A stretch of DNA of 64,000 bases from an uncultured Sphingorhabdus sp. (GCA_937873665.1 CALMYW010000195.1:53009-117008), one strand, 5' to 3'; shown: positions 31,872 to 41,171, counted from the stretch's first letter. Translations and numbers: made by a program. The notes: generated from the letters alone by a model not told the origin.

Positions 31872-33929
31872 TCAGCTTTCAATTGCTTCGGCTATAATGT
31901 CCGGTGTCAGTATCTGCGGTAGTTCCTTGGCTTCCCCCCGCCGTGGGTAGAACAGATAAAGTGGAACACCCGACCGGCCATGTTCGGTTAGGAAGCGCGC
32001 TATTGCGGCGTCCCGCCGCGTGAAATCGCACACCATCACCTTGATGCCCTTCGCTTCAAACAGCCTGATTGTCTCATCGCGATTGATGGCAGCCGCTTCA
32101 TTCACTTTACAGGTCACACACCAGTCAGCCGTGAAGTAGAGGAAGACGGGTGTGCCCTGCGCGCGGAGCTCCGCCAGCTTTCCGGCATCGAAAGGCAGTG
32201 CGCCCGGAATCGCAGGCTCGCCTTTCGCATCTGCATTGCGGCTTTCCGGAATGAACTGCGCACCGACTGCGACCATCGCTATGCCCGCAATCAAAAGCAG
32301 AAGCGGCGCTTTAGGCAATCTGGCTTGCACGATGCGGTAGCCGATCAGCATCGCCAGAAGCAAAACGATTGCGACGACGCCGGCCAATAGACCTTCCGTC
32401 CCGGTTAAACGCCACATTAGCCAGAGCAATGCCAGCGCAGTCAGACCCATCGGGATAGCCATCAGTCTGCGGAACCGCCCCAACCAAGGCCCCGGCTTGG
32501 GCAGAATGGCCCGCATCCGCGGCACATAGGCGATCATAAGGAACGGCAGGGCGATCCCGATGCCCAGGCTGGCAAACAGCAACATTGCCTCAACAGCGGG
32601 GAGCAAAAGCGCAGCGCCCATGGCGGCTGCCATAAAGGGTCCCGTGCAGGGTGTAGCAACCACCGCCGCCAATACCCCCGTCCAGAATGAACCGGACATT
32701 CCGGATTTTCGTGTCAGACCATCGCCGACAGCGAAACCCGGTAGCTCGAAAAGACCGGCAAGATTGGCCGTTACCACAACCATAAGCGCGAGCAGCGCGA
32801 ATATAACGACAGGTTCCTGCAACTGGAATGCCCAGCCAATTTCCTCCCCCGCCGCTCGTAGCGACAGCATGGTCACACCCAAGGCCAGACAGCTCAAAAC
32901 CACGCCTGCTGTGTAGGCCAGCGCATCTTGTCGCGCTTCACGCTGGTCACCTCCCGCTTTGGCCAGCGTGAGTGCCTTGAGACCAAGGATCGGAAAGACG
33001 CATGGCATCAGGTTCAGCAGCAGCCCTCCGACCAGCGCCCCCAGAAGCAGCCATGGCAATGCGGGCAATGCGGGAACGGCGGGTGTCAGCTTGTCGCTCG
33101 CGCCCAAAGCCGCCACTTCATCACCACCTTTGGGAATGGGGCCAGCGACCGTGCGGATCAAAAGCCCCTGGCCGTCACCAATCCGCAACAGACCGTCAAC
33201 CGGCGCCGCCTGGCCCTGCGCTTCGGTTGTGATGATCAACCAGTCACCGGCCCTGCGCGCGGCTTGCGGCGCTGCATAACGGATGCGATCGGTCGTCAGT
33301 GCAAAAAAATAGGGGCGGTCGAGCGGGGCACTGGCCGGATAGGGAATGGCGATTGCATAGGTTTTGCCGCTGATGGCATAACGCGCATTTTGATCCAGCG
33401 GTACAGGGATTGCACTTCGCCATTGGTCGAATTGTTTGCGCTTGTTAAATTCGACCGTGCCGCCACCTGCCCGCAACTGCAGCGTGAAGCGGTCCTGTTG
33501 CGGGACGCATATTGTATCAGTGCAAGCCAGCCAGTTGGCGGCTACCTCCAATGGCACCGAAGTGCCGGACTGCACAGAACTGTCAATCGCCAGATCAACC
33601 AGTATCGCGTGCGGCTCTTCATATACATGGTTCATCAATCCGCCGATCAGCAGCGGCTTGGGAACCGGAAAGCGGGGCTTGCCAGGCGTGATTCCGGCGG
33701 GCAGCTTCCATTCCAGCTGCAGCCCCAAACCGGCATCGCCGGGATTCTCCCAATAGCCATGCCAACCCGCTTTGGGTTCAAAGACGAAGGCGAGAGTGAG
33801 GGAGGAACCGGGTGCTGGAGCATCGGTTTCGGCAACCAGACGGCCGGGAACATTCAGCTGTTGGGCCGATGCGACTTGTGCACCCAGCAGCGCCAAAGCG
33901 ACCAGCAGCCACCTAAAGAGCCAATGCAT
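31872..33929 (-). CDS. dsbD: Thiol:disulfide interchange protein DsbD family
   Basis: 685 residues. It has a signal peptide (about 1-22), an N-terminal periplasmic beta domain with the Cys pair in LACTDTICVPQQDRF, and a membrane domain of eight helices with the redox cysteines in LMPCVFPILGLKAL and VVATPCTGPFMAAAMG. A C-terminal thioredoxin domain carries FTADWCVTCKVNE. It carries electrons from cytoplasmic thioredoxin to periplasmic thiol proteins, as needed for cytochrome c maturation. Its ATG shares its A with the stop of the response-regulator gene (TGATG). Confidence 0.93.
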   Translation of the reverse strand: MHWLFRWLLVALALLGAQVASAQQLNVPGRLVAETDAPAPGSSLTLAFVFEPKAGWHGYWENPGDAGLGLQLEWKLPAGITPGKPRFPVPKPLLIGGLMNHVYEEPHAILVDLAIDSSVQSGTSVPLEVAANWLACTDTICVPQQDRFTLQLRAGGGTVEFNKRKQFDQWRSAIPVPLDQNARYAISGKTYAIAIPYPASAPLDRPYFFALTTDRIRYAAPQAARRAGDWLIITTEAQGQAAPVDGLLRIGDGQGLLIRTVAGPIPKGGDEVAALGASDKLTPAVPALPALPWLLLGALVGGLLLNLMPCVFPILGLKALTLAKAGGDQREARQDALAYTAGVVLSCLALGVTMLSLRAAGEEIGWAFQLQEPVVIFALLALMVVVTANLAGLFELPGFAVGDGLTRKSGMSGSFWTGVLAAVVATPCTGPFMAAAMGAALLLPAVEAMLLFASLGIGIALPFLMIAYVPRMRAILPKPGPWLGRFRRLMAIPMGLTALALLWLMWRLTGTEGLLAGVVAIVLLLAMLIGYRIVQARLPKAPLLLLIAGIAMVAVGAQFIPESRNADAKGEPAIPGALPFDAGKLAELRAQGTPVFLYFTADWCVTCKVNEAAAINRDETIRLFEAKGIKVMVCDFTRRDAAIARFLTEHGRSGVPLYLFYPRRGEAKELPQILTPDIIAEAIES

Positions 33930-34294
33930 CAGCCGGTAATCGCTTTCACGGCACCCAGGAACTGAACCATTCCGACAGGCTTCGACAGATAGGCGCGTGC
34001 GCCCGCGCCCAATATGCGTTCCTCGTCGCCCTTCCCGGCATAAGCGGTCACGGCAAGCACGGGGATCGGTTTGAGGTCGTCTTCGCTCTGCATCGCTTCA
34101 ATCAGGTCGAGGCCGCTGACATGCGGCATTTGGATATCCATGATGATCAAGTCGGGCCCAAACTCGCGCATCCGCGAAAAAGCTTCGCGTCCATCACGCA
34201 GGCCTGCGACCTCAAACTGGTGCGCGCGCAGCAGGTCGGTGAACAGTTTGAGGTTCAGCTCATTATCCTCGACGATCAGAACCTTCTTGCCCAC
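33929..34294 (-). CDS. divK: Single-domain response regulator, DivK-like
   Basis: 121 residues from GTG 34294, preceded by AAAGGGAAT at a proper distance. It is one receiver domain without an output domain: VLIVEDNELNLKLF (acidic pocket), the phosphoacceptor in DLIIMDIQMPHVSGLDL, VLAVTAYAGKGDE (Thr) and YLSKPVGM (Lys). This fits DivK, which signals in the alphaproteobacterial cell-cycle phosphorelay. The divergent DUF3572 neighbour is also found next to divK in other alphaproteobacteria. It is coupled to dsbD by a one-base overlap. Confidence 0.85.
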   Translation of the reverse strand: MGKKVLIVEDNELNLKLFTDLLRAHQFEVAGLRDGREAFSRMREFGPDLIIMDIQMPHVSGLDLIEAMQSEDDLKPIPVLAVTAYAGKGDEERILGAGARAYLSKPVGMVQFLGAVKAITG

Positions 34295-34362
34295 AACATT
34301 CCCTTTAGCATTGGCTATTTTGCTGCCTAGGCAGCGCCGTTGCTTTCGCTTAAGCGAAAGCC

Positions 34363-34650
34363 ATGCTCGAAACAAATGCGAAAAGCGTGGGCCAAATTCA
34401 ACTCGACCCGGCAACGCTTGCCCTCAGTGCGCTTGGCTGGATTCTATCGGATTCCGAACGCGCCTCACGAATGCTTGCGCTCACCGGGCTGACGCCGGAT
34501 ATATTGCGCCACGACATATCCCAAAAATCGACACAGGCGGCGATCCTGTCTTTCCTTGAAGCCCATGAACCCGACCTGGTTGCCGCTGCCGACCATATGA
34601 ATGTGAAACCTGAGGCGCTGGTACGTGCCCGAATGGAGCTTGAAGCATGA
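34363..34650 (+). CDS. DUF3572 family protein
   Basis: 95 residues, all-helical in appearance, with the family pattern LALSALGWILSDSERASRMLALTGLTPDILR and LSFLEAHEPDLVAAADHMNVKPEALVRAR. The function is unknown; the family occurs in alphaproteobacteria, typically near divK as here. Its stop overlaps the next start by 4 bases (ATGA), beginning a four-gene operon (DUF3572, HAD, RidA, acyltransferase). Confidence 0.85.
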   Translation: MLETNAKSVGQIQLDPATLALSALGWILSDSERASRMLALTGLTPDILRHDISQKSTQAAILSFLEAHEPDLVAAADHMNVKPEALVRARMELEA

Positions 34651-35294
34651 GCCGCCCCTTGTTGATTTCCGATTGTGACGAGGTGCTGCTGCACATGGTC
34701 GTGCCCTTCCGTGACTGGCTGGACGAAGCGCATCACATCCATTTTGATCTTGTCCATGGCGACTGGGGAGAGGCGCTGCGTCACAAGCATGATGGCACGC
34801 AGGTCGAGCGCGGCCATGTCTGGAACCTGTTGAACGGCTTCTTCCTGACCGAGATGCACCGGCAGCAGCCGATCGACGGCGCGGTTGAAGCCGTCAACCG
34901 GATAGCCGAGCATGCCGATGTCGTGATCCTGACCAATTTGATGGATCACCATAATGAATCGCGTGTCGAACAATTACGCGCAGTCGGTATCGATGCTCCG
35001 GTCTATACCAACCAGGGCGGCAAGGGCGAGGCGCTTGCACGGATTGTCGAACGCTACAATCCCAGCGTCACTGTTTTCGTCGACGATCTTGGCCATCAGC
35101 ATGAATCGGTGGCTGAAACCCTGCCCGATGTCTGGCGGCTGCAATTTGTTGGCGAGCCGATATTGTGGCAGCGCGTCCAGTCATCGCAATTGGCGCATGC
35201 CCGTATCGATCTGTGGCATGAGGCCGAGCATTGGATTACCGATAAACTGCTCGCGGGGAGCCCCGCGCCCAATATTCAGAAAGAACCCGTATGA
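34647..35294 (+). CDS. HAD-superfamily hydrolase-like protein
   Basis: 215 residues. The nucleophile-region loop is LLISDCDEVLLHMVVPF (D-x-D present), motif II is VVILTNLMDHHNES and motif IV is VTVFVDDLGHQHESV. The inserted cap carries LVHGDWGEALRHKHDG and a Trp/His-rich stretch. It is probably a small-molecule phosphatase of unknown substrate. It overlaps both neighbours by 4 bases. Confidence 0.78.
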   Translation: MSRPLLISDCDEVLLHMVVPFRDWLDEAHHIHFDLVHGDWGEALRHKHDGTQVERGHVWNLLNGFFLTEMHRQQPIDGAVEAVNRIAEHADVVILTNLMDHHNESRVEQLRAVGIDAPVYTNQGGKGEALARIVERYNPSVTVFVDDLGHQHESVAETLPDVWRLQFVGEPILWQRVQSSQLAHARIDLWHEAEHWITDKLLAGSPAPNIQKEPV

Positions 35295-35749
35295 TCGAAG
35301 ACCGCCTCGCCGAACTCGGCATCACCCTCCCCGAACCCGCTGCGCCGGTCGCGTCCTATGTGCCGACGGTCGAAGTCGGCGGACTGCTCTACATTTCGGG
35401 TCAGGTCTCGTTCGTTGATGGCAAGCTGATGACCGGTAAGGTCGGCGACAGCCGCAGCGAGGAAGCGGGCATATTGGCGGCGCAAGGTTGTGGCCTGATG
35501 CTTATCGCGCAGATGAAAAAAGCGCTCGGCTCGCTCGATCGCGTCGAGCGTATCGTCAAACTGGGCGCTTTCGTCGCGTCCACCCCCGATTTCACCGGCC
35601 AACCCAAGGTTGCCAATGGCGCTTCGGACCTGATGGAGGCGGTGTTTGGCGATGCCGGCAAACATGCACGCAGTGCCGTGGGCGTTCCCGTCCTGCCGCT
35701 CGATTCGACGGTGGAGATTGACGCCATAGTGGCGGTAAAGCCCGCCTGA
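35291..35749 (+). CDS. RidA-family protein (YjgF/YER057c/UK114, group with extended N-terminus)
   Basis: 152 residues with the RidA trimer motifs GGLLYISGQVSFVDGKL, ALGSLDRVERIVKLGAFVASTPDFTGQPKVANGASDLM and the active-site arginine in KHARSAVGVPVLPLDSTVEIDAI. Canonical RidA hydrolyses reactive 2-aminoacrylate-type enamines; this subgroup, about 20 residues longer, is less well defined. It follows the HAD gene with a 4-base overlap. Confidence 0.9.
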   Translation: MIEDRLAELGITLPEPAAPVASYVPTVEVGGLLYISGQVSFVDGKLMTGKVGDSRSEEAGILAAQGCGLMLIAQMKKALGSLDRVERIVKLGAFVASTPDFTGQPKVANGASDLMEAVFGDAGKHARSAVGVPVLPLDSTVEIDAIVAVKPA

Positions 35750-35759
35750 GGAAAAGGAC

Positions 35760-36911
35760 ATGGCGGAAGGCGATACGCCCGACGACCCGATCATAGCCCA
35801 AATTGCCGAGGGCGTGTCCGCGCTGGATGCAGCGCAATGGGATGCGTTGAATGCATCCGCCAACCCTTTTGTCTGCCATGCCTTCCTTGCAGCCCTTGAG
35901 GATTCGGGAAGTGTTGGCTCGGGAACCGGCTGGTCACCAACGCCGATTTCTATTCGCGATGCAGGCGGGAACATTTGCGGTGCGTTACCTGCCTATTTGA
36001 AATCGCACAGCCAGGGCGAATATGTCTTCGATCATGCCTGGGCCGATGCTTATGAAAGGGCAGGCGGGCGCTATTATCCGAAGCTGCAGATAGCCGCACC
36101 CTTTTCACCGGTGCCGGGTCCGCGTCTGCTCGCGCGCGATGATGATATAGCGCTCAAACTTCTTCGAGCTACTGAAAGCGTTGTACTGCAAAACGGCCTT
36201 TCGTCCGCGCACGCAACCTTTGTCGACGAGGACCAGTTGTATCTGTTTCGAAAGGCCGGATGGCTGATCCGTTCGGGTACGCAATTCCATTGGGCGAATG
36301 ACGGCTATTCCGGCTTCGATGATTTTATGGCGACGCTTGCTTCGCGTAAACGTCGCGCGATTCGCAAGGAACGGACCGCTGCGCAATCGGCGGTCGACAT
36401 TCAGATATTGCGCGGTGACCAGATCTTGCCCGCCCATTGGGACATGTTCTGGGTCTTCTATCAGGACACCGGCGCGCGCAAATGGGGGCGGCCCTATCTG
36501 ACGCGTACGTTTTTTGATCAGATTGTCCAGAGCATGGGCGATAGCATCGTTCTGTTCCTGGCATATCGGGGCGGACAGCCAGTGGCGGGCGCGCTCAACC
36601 TGCTCGGGCCCGATTGCCTCTATGGCCGCTATTGGGGTTGTGTCGAAGACATCCCCTTCCTGCATTTCGAGCTTTGTTACTATCAGGCAATCGACTTCGC
36701 GATTGCCCATGGCTTGGCGCGGGTCGAGGCGGGCGCACAGGGTGAGCATAAACTGGCGCGCGGCTATCTGCCGGTCACGACCTGGTCGGCGCATTTCATC
36801 GCCGATCCGGGCTTCCGCGCGGCCATCGAGGATTTTCTGGTGCGCGAACGCCGCGCGGTGGATCGAGAACAGGAGTTTCTGGCCGAACTCGGTCCGTTCA
36901 AACGCGGTTAG
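35760..36911 (+). CDS. FemAB-like / GNAT-superfamily N-acyltransferase (PF04339 type)
   Basis: 383 residues without signal peptide. Features of this family: NPFVCHAFLAALEDSGSVG near the N-terminus, YPKLQIAAPFSPVPGPRLL, the basic FMATLASRKRRAIRKERTAAQ helix, and DCLYGRYWGCVEDIPFLHFELCYYQAIDFAI with GAQGEHKLARGYLP in the C-terminal GNAT lobe. The family is described as peptidoglycan-related acyl/aminoacyl transferases, but biochemical evidence is thin. Its stop overlaps that of the convergent amidohydrolase by four bases. A GAGGA precedes the start by 7 bases. Confidence 0.8.
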   Translation: MAEGDTPDDPIIAQIAEGVSALDAAQWDALNASANPFVCHAFLAALEDSGSVGSGTGWSPTPISIRDAGGNICGALPAYLKSHSQGEYVFDHAWADAYERAGGRYYPKLQIAAPFSPVPGPRLLARDDDIALKLLRATESVVLQNGLSSAHATFVDEDQLYLFRKAGWLIRSGTQFHWANDGYSGFDDFMATLASRKRRAIRKERTAAQSAVDIQILRGDQILPAHWDMFWVFYQDTGARKWGRPYLTRTFFDQIVQSMGDSIVLFLAYRGGQPVAGALNLLGPDCLYGRYWGCVEDIPFLHFELCYYQAIDFAIAHGLARVEAGAQGEHKLARGYLPVTTWSAHFIADPGFRAAIEDFLVRERRAVDREQEFLAELGPFKRG

Positions 36912-38203
36912 CGGATAAGCTCGCCGCCCTTCATCACATGGTCGATCGCTTCCAGAGCGACAATGTCGGCCAGCGGATCGTCTTTGACCGCGACAAGATC
37001 GGCAAAGCGTCCGGGTGCGATGCTGCCCAGTTCATGCTCCTTGCCCAGTAATTTCGCCGCGCGGATGGTGGCGGACTGGATCGCCTGCATCGGCGTCATC
37101 CCGTACCGCACCATATAGGCGAACTGTCGCCCGTTGACCCCGTGCGGATAGACGCCGCTGTCGGTGCCATAGGCGATCTTGACGCCCATCTTCACCGCCT
37201 TGGCAAAGCCCGCGCGCTGGACGTCAGTGGTCTCGCGGTTCTTGCGCAGATATTCCTCGGGCCAACCCTCTTTGGTGCCGATATCGTCGATATAGTCGCC
37301 ATTATAGATATCCATCACCAGCCAGGTGCCATTGGCCTTGGCAAGCTTGAGCGCTTCGTCGTCGATCAGGCTGGCATGTTCGATTGAGCGCACGCCTGCG
37401 GCAATCGCATTTTTGATACCCTGCGCGCCATGCGCATGAGCGGTCACATAGACGCCGCGTTTGGAGGCGGTATCGACCGCCGCCTTCATTTCCTCGACGC
37501 TCAATTCGGGTTCACCCGGTTCGGTGCCGATGGCAAGGACCGCGCCGGTCGCAATCAGCTTCAGGAAATCGGCGCCTTCTTCAATGAAATATTCGGCATT
37601 GGTCGCCGCCTGCTCGGGCCCGACCGAAACGCCATAGCGCATATCCTCGGGCAGCTTTTCATTGTCGGTGACGCCGTTGAGTTCGCCGCCACCACCCGGC
37701 TTGGTGATATAGCCACCTGCGACAAACATGCGCGGCCCGGGCACGCGGCCCATGTTGATCGCGTCTTTCAACGCAACATCGGTAAGCCCGCGATAAGTGC
37801 CGACATCGCGGACTGTGGTGAACCCCGCCATCAGCGTATCACGCGCATTTTTTGCGCCGATCAGCGCGGTGGCAGCAGGCGAGGTTTTCAGTGGCAGCGC
37901 GAGGTCTGCACTCTGCCCTGCATCGGCAAGGTGGGTGTGCAGGTCCATCAGGCCGGGCAACACGGTGTAGGTGGACCAGTCGATCGTCCGGATGCTATCG
38001 GGCTGCGCCTTGCACGGCTCGACGGCAGCAATCTTCTCCCCCGCAATCGTGATGCAGTGACCGGTCAGTACTTTGCCAGCTGCAACATCGACGATGCGAC
38101 CAGCTTTCAAGTAAACTGTTTCGGCAAGGGCAGGCTTTGCGAATAGCAGTACTACAAACAAAAACCGTAGTGTTGAGCTTGTCGAAGCACGTCTCACAGC
38201 CAT
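36908..38203 (-). CDS. Exported amidohydrolase-superfamily metal-dependent hydrolase
   Basis: 431 residues with a signal peptide (FLFVVLLFAKPALAE). The metal site is complete: GLMDLHTHLADAG, lysine in EEGADFLKLIATGAVL, histidines in VTAHAHGAQGIKNA and SIEHASLI, and aspartate in AYGTDSGVYPHGVN. It is closest to imidazolonepropionase/prolidase-like exported amidohydrolases common in sphingomonads and xanthomonads, which act on peptides or imides. Residues 4-13 (RRASTSSTLR) are encoded by a TTCGACAAGCTCAA repeat unit, so the N-terminus has been remodelled by a repeat; the hydrophobic signal core lies just after it. Confidence 0.88.
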   Translation of the reverse strand: MAVRRASTSSTLRFLFVVLLFAKPALAETVYLKAGRIVDVAAGKVLTGHCITIAGEKIAAVEPCKAQPDSIRTIDWSTYTVLPGLMDLHTHLADAGQSADLALPLKTSPAATALIGAKNARDTLMAGFTTVRDVGTYRGLTDVALKDAINMGRVPGPRMFVAGGYITKPGGGGELNGVTDNEKLPEDMRYGVSVGPEQAATNAEYFIEEGADFLKLIATGAVLAIGTEPGEPELSVEEMKAAVDTASKRGVYVTAHAHGAQGIKNAIAAGVRSIEHASLIDDEALKLAKANGTWLVMDIYNGDYIDDIGTKEGWPEEYLRKNRETTDVQRAGFAKAVKMGVKIAYGTDSGVYPHGVNGRQFAYMVRYGMTPMQAIQSATIRAAKLLGKEHELGSIAPGRFADLVAVKDDPLADIVALEAIDHVMKGGELIR

Positions 38204-38245
38204 AGCATAAACCTTGAAGCGCCCTTCGACAGGCTCAGGGCTACG
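38171..38245. repeat. Paired REP-like inverted repeat (TTCGACA-R-GCTCA units)
   Basis: Two copies of a 15-bp unit face each other: TTGAGCTTGTCGAAG at 38173-38187 and CTTCGACAGGCTCAG at 38224-38238, with 36 bases between and one mismatch in the core. The first arm lies inside the start of the amidohydrolase gene, the second in the gap before popZ. The pair would fold as a long stem in RNA and may also act as a terminator for popZ. Such units are, to my knowledge, frequent in sphingomonad genomes. Confidence 0.75.
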
Positions 38246-38272
38246 GTGATGGATAAACCGGCAATCGGGGCC

Positions 38273-38692
38273 CTAGCCCTTCTTGGTGATGCGTTCGATT
38301 TCGCGCGCAACCATCGCCTCGACAATGCCGGGCAGGTTGGTGTCGAGCCATTCCTTGAGCATCGGCTTCATCAATTCGCGGGTCAGGCCTTCAAGCGAAG
38401 TCTCGCCCGAGCGGACGATCTGCGGCGCTACGCCGGGTTCGGAGAGCGTCTGCAGCACCGAAAAGCTCTGGCGCAGGCTCTGCGCCTTGCCGGTGTCGAG
38501 CAATTCTTCTTCGCGCTCATCGGCAGCGGCTTCGGTCAGTTCGAGGACATCCTCGTTTTCGCTGTCATCGCGGAGTGTTTCGCGGGCAGGCCGACGCGAG
38601 TTGATGGCGCGCGAGCGGTCTTCATCAGCGATGATCTTCTTGATCGAAGACAGGATCGCTTCCATCGATGGTTCGTTCCGATCAGTCGCCAT
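38273..38692 (-). CDS. popZ: PopZ-like polar organising protein (DUF2497)
   Basis: 139 residues. The N-terminal helix EPSMEAILSSIKKIIADEDRSR is the PopZ partner-binding helix, a middle acidic disordered region follows, and the C-terminal LTRELMKPMLKEWLDTNLPGIVEAMVAREIERI is the oligomerisation helix pair. PopZ forms polar condensates that anchor the centromere complex ParB-parS. The acidic linker is short compared with Caulobacter. The order pcm-tolC-popZ is common in alphaproteobacteria; the usual next gene, valS, is absent here. Confidence 0.88.
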   Translation of the reverse strand: MATDRNEPSMEAILSSIKKIIADEDRSRAINSRRPARETLRDDSENEDVLELTEAAADEREEELLDTGKAQSLRQSFSVLQTLSEPGVAPQIVRSGETSLEGLTRELMKPMLKEWLDTNLPGIVEAMVAREIERITKKG

Positions 38693-38725
38693 GTGCCAAC
38701 GCCCCTAAATGCCCCACTGATTCCC

Positions 38726-40189
38726 TTAATATTTGGGAAGCGGCTCTATTTCTGCCTTTTGGGCTTGTGTGTCAACCGTGCGGGTGGCTTTGGCGGTGGG
38801 GTCGGGTTGGGACGACCAATCGAACCAGCTGCCTTTGACGGCATCATATTCGGCAACCGGATCGTAAAGCGGGCCGCCTTCAAGTCCCAGATCGCGGGCC
38901 TCGGCCCGGCCCATCGCAGCGAGCAAGGAGAAACCAGCGACATAGGCGTTGCGCCGTGCGGTGACGAGCTGGACTTTGCTGTTGAGCAGTTCCTGCTCGG
39001 CATTCAAAATGTCGAGAATGGTGCGGTTTCCGACGCTGTTCTCGGCGCGGGTGCCTTCGAGCGAGAGTTCGTTTGCCGACACCGCGCGTTCGGACGCGGC
39101 GATCACATCCTGTGAAGCCTTCCAGCTGGCATAAGCGGCGCGGGTCTGCGCGATCGCTTCGCGCTCGGCGGCGATTTCCTGCTCGATCGCTTGACCCATC
39201 CGCGCCTGCGCCTGACGGATCTGGGCCGCCGGTTGTCCACCCTGATACAGCGGCAAGGTTGCGCGCACACCGACCTGCGCCGAGGTCGAGGTCTTGTCAA
39301 ACGGGGCAAGTGTCCCCGAATCGATGCTACCGAAATTGTTCGAATAACTGCCCGAGCCAAAGCCGGCGACCTGCGGCAGGCGGCTGGCCTCGGCACCCTT
39401 GCGGTCAAAGCGCGCAGCTTCGCGCAGTTCCTTCGATGCAATCAGGTCGGGATTATTCTCCAGCGCAACGCTAACCGCCGCATCGGGCGATTCAGGAAGG
39501 TTGGGCAACGGTGGCGGGGCTTCGAGATTTTCCGGTGCCTTGCCGACCAGCTGGATATAGATTTCTTTCGAACGAATAAGGTTCGCGCGCGCCGCCTCCA
39601 TGCTGCTCGTTGCAAGCGCTAGCCTTGCTTCGGACTGCGCCACATCGGTGCGGGTCAGATCGCCGATTTCAAACCGGTCGCGCGTGGCTTCCAGATTGAC
39701 CTGCAATACACCGACCTGCGCACGATTGAGCTCGACAATCGCCTCGTCGCGGATCACGTCCATATAGGCGCCGACCACGGCGGAGAAAATCGCGCTCTCG
39801 GTTGCGCGCAATCCGGCAATTCCAGCCTCGACCCTATTCTCGGCCGCCCGAACCGCATTTTTGACTGCTCCACCGAGATAGAGCGGCACCGTCACATCGG
39901 CGCGCCCGTTCAGTGTCCGGTCGGGTGTGAAGTTGGTGCCGTCCGACCTCGGGAACAATTCGGTATAGGTGGCGCTGGTGCTGACATCGGGGCGGCCATT
40001 GGCCTTGGCGATCGGAACCGCCTCGTTCACCACCTTCTGTCCCTCACGTGCACCTGTCAGCACCGGGTTGGTCTGATAGGCTTCAGCCAATGCCTCACGC
40101 AGCGTGTCTGCCGACGCAGGCGCGGCTATTGCCAGCGCAGCCGTCGCAGCGAGCAGAATCGCTCTAACTGTCCCCCGATTGTTGCTCAA
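38726..40189 (-). CDS. tolC: TolC-family outer-membrane efflux channel
   Basis: 487 residues with a signal peptide ending ASAD. The duplicated OEP repeats are visible: DTLREALAEAYQTNPVLTGAREGQ, GDLTRTDVAQSEARLALATSSMEAARANLIRSKEIYIQLVG in the first half and LPLYQGGQPAAQIRQAQARMGQAIEQEIA / SVGNRTILDILNAEQELLNSKVQL in the second. It forms the outer-membrane duct for efflux pumps and type I secretion. The start is TTG overlapping the pcm stop (TTGA). A second, unrelated-position TolC gene is found in the sulfide operon, so this is the general copy. Confidence 0.93.
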   Translation of the reverse strand: MSNNRGTVRAILLAATAALAIAAPASADTLREALAEAYQTNPVLTGAREGQKVVNEAVPIAKANGRPDVSTSATYTELFPRSDGTNFTPDRTLNGRADVTVPLYLGGAVKNAVRAAENRVEAGIAGLRATESAIFSAVVGAYMDVIRDEAIVELNRAQVGVLQVNLEATRDRFEIGDLTRTDVAQSEARLALATSSMEAARANLIRSKEIYIQLVGKAPENLEAPPPLPNLPESPDAAVSVALENNPDLIASKELREAARFDRKGAEASRLPQVAGFGSGSYSNNFGSIDSGTLAPFDKTSTSAQVGVRATLPLYQGGQPAAQIRQAQARMGQAIEQEIAAEREAIAQTRAAYASWKASQDVIAASERAVSANELSLEGTRAENSVGNRTILDILNAEQELLNSKVQLVTARRNAYVAGFSLLAAMGRAEARDLGLEGGPLYDPVAEYDAVKGSWFDWSSQPDPTAKATRTVDTQAQKAEIEPLPKY

Positions 40190-40830
40190 AACACGAATTC
40201 CTTCGCGCGTTCAAAGCCCGGCAACGGGGCAATTTCGATGTCAGCCAAAGCGCGCAATGCGACATGGCCTCCATATTTGGTGCCGCTTGCCAGCCTGCAC
40301 ACTGGCCCTTCGACAATCCCCGTAACGATCCGGCCACCCTCGGCCAGTTGCTCTTCGATTGCTGCGGGAAGCTGTTCAACGGCACCGTCTATAAGGATCA
40401 GGCTATACGGAGCGCTTTTCTTGGTGCCTTCGTTAAGCGCGGTTTCGACGATGTCGAGCCCTGGAACATTGGCGCGAGCTGCCGGAGCCAATTCCGCGTC
40501 GTCTTCAACGGCAACCAGCTTTGCGACCCGCCCGGCCAGCAACGCAGCCATATATCCTGTGCCAGCCCCAATCAGCAGCACATTGTCCTTCTCTATTATG
40601 CTGGCAGCCTGCAACATTTCGGCAGTCGCCAATGGTGGATTGAGCATACGGCCATTGCCGAGCGGAACCGACCGATCAAGATAGGCAAACGCCTCCTTAC
40701 CCGCAGGCAGGAACTTTTCGCGGGGCAGTTCGCCCATCGCTTTTACGATCCATGCTTCGGTGATGCCGTTGGTTCTTAGCTGGCTGTCGATCATGTGCCG
40801 ACGGTTGGTTTCCGATTGCGCTGACTGCAT
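40186..40830 (-). CDS. pcm: Protein-L-isoaspartate O-methyltransferase family protein
   Basis: 214 residues of a Rossmann methyltransferase: MIDSQLRTNGITEAWIVKAMGELPREKFLP, LNPPLATAEMLQA, and the SAM-binding LLIGAGTGYMAALLAG with VAVEDDAEL. It is of the alphaproteobacterial type encoded before tolC. The usual SxGxGSG-type motif is represented by LLIGAGTGY. It is probably a repair enzyme, but in this branch the activity has been little tested. Confidence 0.88.
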   Translation of the reverse strand: MQSAQSETNRRHMIDSQLRTNGITEAWIVKAMGELPREKFLPAGKEAFAYLDRSVPLGNGRMLNPPLATAEMLQAASIIEKDNVLLIGAGTGYMAALLAGRVAKLVAVEDDAELAPAARANVPGLDIVETALNEGTKKSAPYSLILIDGAVEQLPAAIEEQLAEGGRIVTGIVEGPVCRLASGTKYGGHVALRALADIEIAPLPGFERAKEFVF

Positions 40831-41097
40831 AAGACTTTCCGCTGCCGCTATTTTATGGCTCGATTGTTACTGACACAACTGTATTGTAGATGCAATACAG
40901 CCTTTCGATTCTCTTCTAGTGAGCGCAGGCGCAAAGTCCAAGCCGCTTTCGGACAAACGCACGAATTTGCCATGCAAGCGGCGTCGCTTTGTTTCCTGCC
41001 TGTTGCCAAATCGTCGCGAATCGGATTGCAAAGCGCAAATCCAGCCGCTAGGGACGCGCTCCTGCACCACATGTGACGCTTTTCTGTCGCAGCGCGA

Positions 41098-41171
41098 GGC
41101 CCGATGGCGGAGTGGTGACGCAGAGGACTGCAAATCCTTGCACGCCGGTTCGATTCCGGCTCGGGCCTCCA
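41098..41171 (+). tRNA. tRNA-Cys (anticodon GCA)
   Basis: A 74-base cloverleaf with acceptor GGCCCGA / TCGGGCC, anticodon loop CTGCAAA with GCA, T arm GCCGG-TTCGATT-CCGGC, discriminator T and encoded CCA. The 267-base gap before it (after pcm, divergent) holds no gene that I recognise. Confidence 0.95.
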
